From: Polyangiaceae bacterium
GTDB lineage: Bacteria; Myxococcota_A; Polyangia; Polyangiales; Polyangiaceae
NCBI GenBank assembly: GCA_009781005.1
Contig: WQYX01000046.1
Location: 1 to 33,457, forward strand
DNA: 33,457 bases
Direction: 5' to 3'
A program made the translations under genes and the position numbers. Shown here one piece after another: positions 20,485 through 27,633 of the stretch; within the stretch, counting starts at the first letter, position 1, and every line of letters begins with the position of its first letter. The notes beneath the pieces were generated by a model. That model saw only the letters and a program-made list of their open reading frames with translations, did not search any database and had not been told where the DNA came from.

Positions 20485-21605
20485 TGCATCATGCCCGTGA
20501 AGCGCTCGAACAAGTAGAGCGAGTCGTGAGGGCCGGCCGCTGCTTCAGGGTGATATTGCACGCTGAAGGCGCGCAAATTTTTGGCCGAAAGTCCCTCGCT
20601 CGTCGCGTCGTTGAGATGCACGTGCGTGCTTTCGATGCCGGCAGGGAGCGACGTGAGATCGACGCAGAAACCGTGGTTCTGCGTCGTGATCTCGATGCGG
20701 CCCGTCGCGAGATCTTTGACGGGTTGGTTTGCGCCGCGGTGACCGAACTTCAACTTGTAGGTCTTGCCGCCGAGCGCGAGCGCGAGAAGCTGATGACCGA
20801 GGCAGATGCCGAAGATGGGCCGTTTGCCAACGAGCTCGCGGATGGTGTCGACGGCGTAGCGGACGGCCGCCGGATCGCCGGGGCCGTTCGAGAGAAAGAT
20901 ACCGTCGGGATCGAGAGCGAGGATGTCTTTCGCGCTCGTCGTTGCGGGCACCACCGTGACGCGGCAACCCGCATCGACGAGACAGCGCAGGATGTTTTTC
21001 TTCACGCCGTAGTCGATGGCAACGACGTGCCGCGAAGCGGTCTTGTTCGGTCCCGCGTCGACGCGCCAGGCACCCGTGCCTTCGTTGAAGGTGTATGGCT
21101 CCTTCGGCGTCACGCGCTGAACGAGATCGAGACCCGACATGTCTGGGGCGCAGCGCGCAAGGCGCAGAAGGTCTTCTGGCAGCGCAGTGCCGATGGCGGC
21201 GTTCTGCGAGCCGCGATCGCGAAGGTGGCGCGTGAGCTTGCGCGTGTCGACACCGCCGATGGCAACGATGCCGTGCTGAACGAGGTAGTCCTCGAGCGAT
21301 TGCTCGGAGCGCCAGCTCGACGCAATGGGACTCGTATCGCGAAGAACGAAGCCCGCCACACGAGGCTTTCCGTCGACCGATTCGGCGTCGAGCGCATTGA
21401 CACCGACGTTGCCAATCTCGGGCGCGGTCATCGTCACGATCTGGCCGCAATACGACGGGTCGGTGAGAACTTCCTGGTAGCCGGTCATCGTCGTCGTGAA
21501 CACGGCCTCACCCGTGGTCGTGCCGCGCACACCGTAGGGCTGCCCCGGAAAAACGGTGCCGTCAGCAAGCACGAGGTAGGCGCGCTCCGATTTCGTCGCG
21601 TCCAT
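20481..21605 (-). CDS. carA: carbamoyl-phosphate synthase small subunit
   Basis: The glutaminase subunit, which releases ammonia from glutamine for carbamoyl phosphate in pyrimidine and arginine synthesis. It works with CarB, which is not in this window. The 374 residues are full length. The N-terminal domain begins LVLADGTVFPG and includes TTTMTGYQEVLTDPSY. The class I amidotransferase domain has LSNGPGDP near 239-246 and the nucleophile Cys268 in FGICLGHQ. The catalytic His352 and Glu354 are in VQYHPEAAAGPHD. I start at the ATG at 21605, which has GAGGAG about nine bases upstream; a TTG one codon earlier is less likely. It lies 14 bases after pyrC and overlaps rimO downstream. Confidence 0.97.
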   Translation of the reverse strand: MDATKSERAYLVLADGTVFPGQPYGVRGTTTGEAVFTTTMTGYQEVLTDPSYCGQIVTMTAPEIGNVGVNALDAESVDGKPRVAGFVLRDTSPIASSWRSEQSLEDYLVQHGIVAIGGVDTRKLTRHLRDRGSQNAAIGTALPEDLLRLARCAPDMSGLDLVQRVTPKEPYTFNEGTGAWRVDAGPNKTASRHVVAIDYGVKKNILRCLVDAGCRVTVVPATTSAKDILALDPDGIFLSNGPGDPAAVRYAVDTIRELVGKRPIFGICLGHQLLALALGGKTYKLKFGHRGANQPVKDLATGRIEITTQNHGFCVDLTSLPAGIESTHVHLNDATSEGLSAKNLRAFSVQYHPEAAAGPHDSLYLFERFTGMMQ

Positions 21606-21619
21606 CAAATCATTCTCCT

Positions 21620-22966
21620 CTACTCGGGTTTTTCATTAGCGTCGAACGCGACCGCTCCGCCTACCACGGTCATCACGACCATGCCGGTGACGCTCTGTCC
21701 GATGAACGGCGTGTTCTTGCTCTTCGAACGCAGGCGGTCCGGCGTCACGGTCCAGTGTGCATCGGGATCGACCAACGTGAGATTCGCCTCCGCGCCCTCC
21801 TTGATGCGAGAGGCAGTGCGGCCCGCAATCTTCGCAGGGGCCGCGGTCAACGCGTCCACGAAGCGCGAGAGCGGAAGGATGTTTTTGCGCACGAGACCGA
21901 GCATCAACGGGACGCAGAGCTCGAGCCCGATCATGCCGGGCGAGGCGTCGTGCAGATCGCAATCCTTCTCGAGCGGCGAGTGCGGCGCGTGGTCGGTCGC
22001 GATGCAGTCGATGGTGCCGTCGGCCAACGCTTCGCGAAGCACGGACAGATCCTCGTCCTCGCGCAGCGGCGGGTTGACCTTGCACGCCGTGTTGTAACCA
22101 AGGAGCGACGCGTCCGTCAGAAGCAGATGGTGCGGCGTGACTTCGGCCGTCACGCGGATCCCGCGCGACTTGGCTTCCCGCAGGATACGGAGGGCTCCCG
22201 CGGTCGAGACGTGAGCAACGTGGTATCTGGCACGCGTGTATTCTGCAAGAATGACGTCGCGGGCCACGATGACGTCTTCCGCGACGCGCGGCCACCCACG
22301 CAAGCCAAGCTTCGTGGACACGATGCCTTCGTGCATTTGCGCGCCCGCCGTGAGCGCGTGATCCTCGCAATGCTGAATGACGGGGAGATCGAAGGTGCTC
22401 GCGTATTCGAGCGCGCGGCGCATGACGTCGCTGCGCGTGACGCAATAGCCATCGTCACTCACGGCGACGGCACCGGCTTCTTTCAGATCGGCCATCTCGG
22501 TGAGAGCCTCGCCCTTCTGGCCCACGGTGATGGCTGCGATGGGGTGCAAACGCGTGCCGCCGATGGTGCGCGACTTGAGAACGAGCATCTCAGTGATCGC
22601 GCGGTTGTCGTTGACGGGGCGCGTGTTCGGCATCGCGCACACGTCCGTGAAACCGCCTGCAGCCGCCGCGGCGAGGCCGCTCGCGAGATCTTCCTTGTAC
22701 TCCTGACCGGGCTCGCGAAGGTGCGTGTGCAGATCGAAGAGGCCCGGGAAAAGCAGCGCGCCGGGCGCGTGAGGCACCTCAAAGACGCATTCCCCAAAGA
22801 CACACTCGGCGGCGTTCGGGCCAACGTGCGTGATGGTCTTGCCTTCCACCACGACATCGACGATCGCGTCGAGGTTCGAAGAAGGATCCACCGCGCGTAC
22901 GCCGCGGAAGACAAGGACGTTGCACTCTTTCGAGGAGGGCAGCTTGTGTATTCCGCTGCTCGACAT
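21620..22966 (-). CDS. pyrC: dihydroorotase (type I)
   Basis: A zinc amidohydrolase that interconverts carbamoyl-aspartate and dihydroorotate in pyrimidine synthesis. The protein has 448 residues. The metal-binding signature is PGLFDLHTHLREPGQEYKEDL, with His80 and His82. Asn114 and Arg116 in AMPNTRPV contact substrate. Further metal-site residues are the aspartate of VSDDG, the histidines of VIQHCEDH and VAHVST, and the catalytic aspartate of IATDHAPHS. This set is that of an active enzyme and not of the inactive PyrC' partner found in some bacteria. The start is the ATG at 22966 with a weak G-rich ribosome site. carA follows after 14 bases. pyrB, often the upstream partner, is missing here; a lipoprotein cluster occupies that place. 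Confidence 0.95.
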   Translation of the reverse strand: MSSSGIHKLPSSKECNVLVFRGVRAVDPSSNLDAIVDVVVEGKTITHVGPNAAECVFGECVFEVPHAPGALLFPGLFDLHTHLREPGQEYKEDLASGLAAAAAGGFTDVCAMPNTRPVNDNRAITEMLVLKSRTIGGTRLHPIAAITVGQKGEALTEMADLKEAGAVAVSDDGYCVTRSDVMRRALEYASTFDLPVIQHCEDHALTAGAQMHEGIVSTKLGLRGWPRVAEDVIVARDVILAEYTRARYHVAHVSTAGALRILREAKSRGIRVTAEVTPHHLLLTDASLLGYNTACKVNPPLREDEDLSVLREALADGTIDCIATDHAPHSPLEKDCDLHDASPGMIGLELCVPLMLGLVRKNILPLSRFVDALTAAPAKIAGRTASRIKEGAEANLTLVDPDAHWTVTPDRLRSKSKNTPFIGQSVTGMVVMTVVGGAVAFDANEKPE

Positions 22967-23000
22967 GCGCCGCCCAGTAGCACGCGCATCAACCAGACGG

Positions 23001-23014
23001 TAGGGGTGCCCCTA
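23001..23014. other. short perfect hairpin between lipoprotein gene and pyrC
   Basis: TAGGGGTGCCCCTA, a 6-bp stem with a 2-base loop, placed directly after the stop of the Cys-rich lipoprotein gene and 35 bases before pyrC. No T-tract follows. It could weaken read-through or be coincidental. Confidence 0.35.
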
Positions 23015-23911
23015 TCACGGATGGCTGTCGCAAACTCCCGAGCGACACTCGCTGTTTGCCGTGCATGTATCGCCATCTGCAACTCCGCACTTGTTGTCAT
23101 TCGCGTCGCAAACGCCGGTCTTGCAGGCATTCGACAACCCAGTGTCCGGGCAGCCTCCTGGCACGGCGTCGCCATTGGCAACCTTATTCGCGCATTTCCC
23201 GGTGTCCAGATTGCAGTATTGCCCAGTTGCGGCGCACTCTTCATCCGACTTGCAAGGCGGCGGAGGTGTGCACACCATTTGACCGGTGCCGTCATCGGCG
23301 CAGGTGGCGTCCGCTGTGCGGCACTGGCTGGCGTTCCCGCACTGGCTGTCATCCAGGAGTCCGCACGCGCGGTCAGTTGTGTCGCAAACACCGGTCTTGC
23401 AGAAGCGCGCACCAGTTTCATCCGTGCAGTCCGTGCCCTGACCCGGCAAATCCTCGCCGTTATCAAGCTTCGCCTTGCACGCGTTCGTTGCTGCGTCGCA
23501 CCACTCCGTGGCTTGGCAGTCGTTGTCGTTCGCGCATTGGCCAGCGGCAAGGCACTGGCCCCCTGCACTGCACTTGCCGGACCGGCAAACCGTCGCTGCA
23601 CTGCCATTATCGCACAGGCCGCCGCTGGCATATCCGCAAACATCGTCATTCACATCGCAAACGCCGCTCTTGCAGATATTCGTCTGCCCATTGGCCGGAC
23701 AGCCCCCCGGCACCGCGGTGCCGTTGTCGAGCTGCTCGACCACGGCGTTCAAGTTGAGGGCTGAGGATGTTGCACCAACGCCGTTGGCAACGCACGTGCC
23801 CGAACCAATCGAGGCGTCCTGAGCATCCTGGGGCTGATAGGGAGAAAGATCGAACCCGGTGCACCCGGCGGCTACCAACGTGAAAGCAACAATCCCATAA
23901 ATATGACGCAT
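23015..23911 (-). CDS. Cys-rich modular lipoprotein
   Basis: A 298-residue exported lipoprotein. The leader MRHIYGIVAFTLVAAGC has its lipidation site at Cys17 and is followed by TGFDL, the same leader as in the three NHL proteins upstream. The mature part has many cysteines in three repeated modules that begin with (L/V)xNGxx(V/L)PG, near residues 60, 150 and 245. Each module contains C-K-(S/T)-G-V-C-D and then C-R-(S/T) patterns. Such disulphide-rich repeats are common in secreted proteins of large-genome myxobacteria, and their binding targets are mostly unknown. The third module stops early, after CRSGVCD, with TGA followed at once by TAG. A GAGG site lies five bases before the ATG at 23911. 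Confidence 0.87.
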   Translation of the reverse strand: MRHIYGIVAFTLVAAGCTGFDLSPYQPQDAQDASIGSGTCVANGVGATSSALNLNAVVEQLDNGTAVPGGCPANGQTNICKSGVCDVNDDVCGYASGGLCDNGSAATVCRSGKCSAGGQCLAAGQCANDNDCQATEWCDAATNACKAKLDNGEDLPGQGTDCTDETGARFCKTGVCDTTDRACGLLDDSQCGNASQCRTADATCADDGTGQMVCTPPPPCKSDEECAATGQYCNLDTGKCANKVANGDAVPGGCPDTGLSNACKTGVCDANDNKCGVADGDTCTANSECRSGVCDSHP

Positions 23912-23948
23912 TTGAGCCTCTGAGGATGATCAAGGTTGTGGCAATGCC

Positions 23949-25034
23949 TCAATACACCGGCGTGATTTTACGGATCTTGTTGTTTCCTTGATCGGCGACG
24001 TAGATGACACCGTTCGCATCCACGGTCACCCCCACGGGTCCGTTAAAGGTGGCCTGGCCGGCCGGGCCGTCGGCGGCACCTTCCTCGCCGGAACCTGCAA
24101 TCGTCGTGACCTCGCCGGTGGGGATCGAAACCTTGCGCACCGCATTGTTGGTTGTGTCAGGCACGTAGAGATAGCCATCCGGGCCGATCGCTAGACCAAA
24201 TGGCTGGTTGAACGCTGCGCTCGTGCCGATGCCGTCCTTCAAAGCTTGAATACCCGAGCCGGCGAGCGTGCTCACACTGCCGTCAGGTGTAATCTTGCGG
24301 ATATCGTTATTACCAACTTCGGCAACATACAGGTTACCATCCGTATCAACGGCGATGCCCGTCGGTTCATTGAAAGTCGCGCCCATGCCGGTGCCATCGA
24401 TATGGCCGGCAGTACCGTTGCCTGCGATGGTACTGACGACTCCCCCAGGCGTCACCTTTCGAATCTTGTTACCACCCCATTCGGTAACGTACACGTTGCC
24501 TGAGGCGTCTACGGTCAGCCCCTCCGGCCCATCAAAGGCTGCATTCGACCCCGTGCCGTCGACGTCCTTGGCAGCGCCCGAACCTGCCAGAATGCTAACA
24601 TTGCACGAAGACGAAGACGTGATGATCTTGTAGATCATGTTGTTGCCAGAATCAGCTATATAGATGTTGCCGGTCGCATCCACCGCAATATCCGAAAGAC
24701 TAGAAAAGGTCGCGTTCGCACAGACGCCATTGCCCGCGTAGGTGCTGACCGTGCTGTCCACACCGTCAATGGTCATCTTGCGGACGATACCGTTCCCCCA
24801 ATCAAGAATATACGGGCTGCCATCGGGTCCAAGGGTGACGGCGCACGGGGAGTTGAAGGTGGCGTCCAGCCCGGCACCGTTCGACGCGCCTGATACACCT
24901 GTGCCGGCCAGCGTGGAGACAACATAGAGATTCGTGCTCGCGTCCTGTTGGTTCTCCGTTTGAGCGGGAAGGTCGAACCCGGTGCATCCAGCAACCATCA
25001 ACGCGAAAACAACAATCTTGTAGACGTGACGCAT
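23949..25034 (-). CDS. NHL-repeat beta-propeller lipoprotein 1
   Basis: A 361-residue lipoprotein. The leader is MRHVYKIVVFALMVAGC with lipidated Cys17, then TGFDL, a short Gln/Asp linker and a six-bladed propeller. Each blade of about 50-55 residues has the NHL pattern VSTLAGxG, then xATFNxPxGVAVDxxGNxYVADxGNNxIRKIT. Six copies fill the protein to its last residue, consistent with one closed propeller. NHL propellers bind protein, nucleic acid or glycan ligands; here a surface or periplasmic binding role is likely. One cysteine in blade 2 (NGVCANATF) and one at the start of blade 3 (SSSCNVSIL) recur in both paralogues. The start at 25034 is supported by GAGG in the GAGGCTCAG leader sequence. 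The gap to the next NHL gene upstream is 21 bases. Confidence 0.92.
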   Translation of the reverse strand: MRHVYKIVVFALMVAGCTGFDLPAQTENQQDASTNLYVVSTLAGTGVSGASNGAGLDATFNSPCAVTLGPDGSPYILDWGNGIVRKMTIDGVDSTVSTYAGNGVCANATFSSLSDIAVDATGNIYIADSGNNMIYKIITSSSSCNVSILAGSGAAKDVDGTGSNAAFDGPEGLTVDASGNVYVTEWGGNKIRKVTPGGVVSTIAGNGTAGHIDGTGMGATFNEPTGIAVDTDGNLYVAEVGNNDIRKITPDGSVSTLAGSGIQALKDGIGTSAAFNQPFGLAIGPDGYLYVPDTTNNAVRKVSIPTGEVTTIAGSGEEGAADGPAGQATFNGPVGVTVDANGVIYVADQGNNKIRKITPVY

Positions 25035-25055
25035 CTGAGCCTCGTATGCCTCTTT

Positions 25056-26135
25056 TCAATCTGCGGGCGGCGTGATCTTGCGGATTTTGTAGTTTTTGGA
25101 GTCGGCAACGTAAATCACACCGTTGGTATCCAGGGTCAGGGCCCAGGGATAAAAGAAAGTGGCCACATTGCCTGAGCCATCGTTTGCACCCGCTGCACCC
25201 GTACCTGCGACCGTCACCACGTCGCCAGCCGGCGAGATCTTGCGCACGGCATTGTTGTCACTGTCAGCAACATAAAGGTTGCCGTCCGCACCAAGCACCA
25301 GTCCACCCAGATCGTTGAAATGGGCGTTGACACCCGAGCCGTCGATCAACGGTCCATCATCACCCGAGCCAGCCAGCGTGCTCACCATACCGTCGCTGAT
25401 TTTGCGGATCACATTGTTGTCGGCCTCGGCAACATACACCGTACCTGCCATATCCACCGCAATACCAAACGGACAATTGAACGTAGCGATCGACGTGGCG
25501 CCGTCCGTATGACCGTAATTGTCCTTGCCCTTGCCTGCGATCGTGGTGACGACACCATCCGACGTTATCATTCGGATCTTGTTGTTGTCGCAATCGGCAA
25601 CATACACATTGCCTGAATCGTCGATGGCCAGTCCACCCGGATAACGAAAGGCTGCGTCTGAACCGGAGCCATCCGCGTCACCGGGAGTCCCCGTGGGAGA
25701 GCCCGCCAGCGTGCTGACCTGGCACGCGGCCGTGATCTTCCGAACGGAGTTGTTCTCATTCTCTGCCACATAGATATTGCCGTTCTTGTCCGTGGCAATG
25801 CTATTGAGCCCGTTGAAGGTTGCTGTGGAGCAGTCCCCATTGACGTAGCTATAGTCACCCGTCCCTGCGTACGTGCTGACCGTACCCTCCACGGTAATCT
25901 TGCGGATCGTGCTGTCGTCGGCGACATAAAGATTGCCATCCGATCCAACGGCCACTCCCGTGGGAAAGACGAAAGTTGCTGCCAAGCCAGGGCCATCGGA
26001 GTTGCTCTTCTTACCGGTGCCGGCCAGCGTGGAGACAACATAGAGATTCGTACTCGCGTCTTGTTGGGGAAGATCGAATCCCGTGCACCCCACGGCAACC
26101 CACGCGAAAGCTATCAACCCGCGGATGTGATGCAT
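25056..26135 (-). CDS. NHL-repeat beta-propeller lipoprotein 2
   Basis: A 359-residue paralogue of its two neighbours. The leader is MHHIRGLIAFAWVAVGC with Cys17, followed by TGFDLPQQDAS, the shortest linker of the three. Six NHL blades run from STLAGTGKKS to the C-terminus. Blade 1 is slightly shortened (YVADDSTIRKIT). The cysteine pair is NGDCSTATF and ITAACQVST; a third cysteine, in FNCPFG, is unique to this copy. Blades 4 and 6 are closest to those of NHL protein 3 (AGKGxxxYGHTDGATSIATF in both), so these two genes are the most recent duplicates or have exchanged sequence. The ATG at 26135 has GGAGA seven bases upstream. It is probably co-transcribed with its neighbours. Confidence 0.92.
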   Translation of the reverse strand: MHHIRGLIAFAWVAVGCTGFDLPQQDASTNLYVVSTLAGTGKKSNSDGPGLAATFVFPTGVAVGSDGNLYVADDSTIRKITVEGTVSTYAGTGDYSYVNGDCSTATFNGLNSIATDKNGNIYVAENENNSVRKITAACQVSTLAGSPTGTPGDADGSGSDAAFRYPGGLAIDDSGNVYVADCDNNKIRMITSDGVVTTIAGKGKDNYGHTDGATSIATFNCPFGIAVDMAGTVYVAEADNNVIRKISDGMVSTLAGSGDDGPLIDGSGVNAHFNDLGGLVLGADGNLYVADSDNNAVRKISPAGDVVTVAGTGAAGANDGSGNVATFFYPWALTLDTNGVIYVADSKNYKIRKITPPAD

Positions 26136-26204
26136 TTGAGTCTCCTATCCCGCATCTGAATAAATGGTTATCAGGGAATACCCGAGTTGGTCTGAGTCTC
26201 TTGC

Positions 26205-27356
26205 TCAAGGTGAGGGGGGCGTGATCTTACGAATCTTGTTGTTTTCGCTATCGGCAACGTAGATCACACCGCTGGTGTCCATCGTGAGGGCCCACGGATA
26301 GTTGAAGGTGGCAGTATCGCCTGGACCGTCCTTGGAACCCTTTCCGCCCGTACCCGCAATTGTTATGACCTCACCAGTCGGTGAGATCTTGCGCACGGCA
26401 TTGTTTCCGCTGTCAGCAACGAAGAGGTTGCCGCCTTCGTCGATGGCAAGCCCTCCCGGACTGCTGAAGGAGGCGCGGAGACCCGAACCGTCGATCAGGT
26501 CTGCATTCCCTGAACCAGCAAACGTGCTCACCATGCCATTGCTGATCTTGCGGATAGCATTGCTGTCGTCGGTTATATACAACGTGGTGCCCGCCGTATC
26601 CACTGCAATACCAAATGGATAATCGAAAGTGGCGATCGACGTGGCACCGTCGGTGTGACCGTAGGTGTTGGTGCCTTTGCCCGCGATCGTACTGACGACG
26701 CCACTCGATGTCACCATTCGGACTTTGTTGTTGTTGTAGTCGGCGACGTACACATTGCCCGAAGCGTCTATCGCCAGTCCCGCTGGCTCATCGAAAGCCG
26801 CCTGGGAACCCGTACTGTCCACGTCGCCGGCGGCGCCGGAGCCCGCCAGCGTGCTGACCTGGCATGTCGGCGAGGGGATGATCTTGCGAATGGCGTGGTT
26901 CCCGTACTCGGCCACGTAAACGTTGCCAGCCGCGTCCACTGCAACGCTCGCCGGTTCGTTGAAGGTTGCAGTTGCGCAGTTGCCATTGGTGAAGCCCGCG
27001 CGACCGGTACCTGCGAAGGTACTGACGGTGCCGTTGGGGGTAATCATGCGGATGATGTTGTTGTCGTAGTCAGCAACATAAAGGTTGCCATCCGATCCGA
27101 CTCCGACTCCAGCCGGAAAGCCGAAGGTCGCGGACGAACCGGCACCGTCCGCAGCACCCTCCGCACCCGTGCCAGCCAACGTTGACACATCGTAGAGGTT
27201 CGTACTCGCGTCTTGCTGGCTGCTGGCGTTTTGCTGGACACCAGATTCTTGTTGATTACCAGCGTCCTGTAGATCTTCAGTCTGGGTGGAAAGGTCAAAT
27301 CCCGTACACCCCGTGGTAACCAACACAAAAGCCATGATCCCGCGGAAATGCCGCAT
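26205..27356 (-). CDS. NHL-repeat beta-propeller lipoprotein 3
   Basis: A 383-residue protein, first gene of the lipoprotein cluster. The leader is MRHFRGIMAFVLVTTGC with Cys17, then TGFDLS. The linker before the propeller is about 20 residues longer than in the paralogues and consists of repeated QQ(D/E/N)xS-like units. Six NHL blades follow. The cysteine pair is NGNCATATF and SPTCQVST. The frame is open to 27452, but GGAGG seven bases before the ATG at 27356, and agreement with the paralogues, fix the start there. The sequence of this gene and its neighbours is visibly less GC-rich than the TPR genes. A lipoprotein with Thr at +2 is expected to go to the outer membrane. Confidence 0.92.
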   Translation of the reverse strand: MRHFRGIMAFVLVTTGCTGFDLSTQTEDLQDAGNQQESGVQQNASSQQDASTNLYDVSTLAGTGAEGAADGAGSSATFGFPAGVGVGSDGNLYVADYDNNIIRMITPNGTVSTFAGTGRAGFTNGNCATATFNEPASVAVDAAGNVYVAEYGNHAIRKIIPSPTCQVSTLAGSGAAGDVDSTGSQAAFDEPAGLAIDASGNVYVADYNNNKVRMVTSSGVVSTIAGKGTNTYGHTDGATSIATFDYPFGIAVDTAGTTLYITDDSNAIRKISNGMVSTFAGSGNADLIDGSGLRASFSSPGGLAIDEGGNLFVADSGNNAVRKISPTGEVITIAGTGGKGSKDGPGDTATFNYPWALTMDTSGVIYVADSENNKIRKITPPSP

Positions 27357-27633
27357 TTGAGCCTCCGAAGCCCCGCAGGCCAACGCCATCGAAATGCGTT
27401 CTCCCACGGTGTTCAAGCCTGTGATCTCTAATCTTGTTGTGGTTTGATGCAAGAGGATTCGTGAGTTCCCAAGGTGCGCCGTTCCCCATACTCATTCATG
27501 CCAACGCCAATGATTGGCTATCTGATCCCCCAGCCGCAATCGACCGATCATGCTGTCGCAGGTGCGAGGTTCGACGCGGAACGCCACGCGGGGATAGCCG
27601 CTTTTCCGCGGACGAGGTAGGCTCCGCGCCCCG
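27357..27633. promoter_or_regulatory. divergent intergenic region, promoters expected
   Basis: A 277-bp spacer between the first NHL gene (-) and the delta-60 gene (+). On the minus strand TTGCAT (about 27446-27451) and TAGAGA (about 27424-27429), 16 bases apart, are a weak sigma-70-like pair for the lipoprotein cluster. The spacer is AT-richer around 27420-27460 than its surroundings. No clear plus-strand promoter was seen, and no small gene is supported. Confidence 0.4.
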
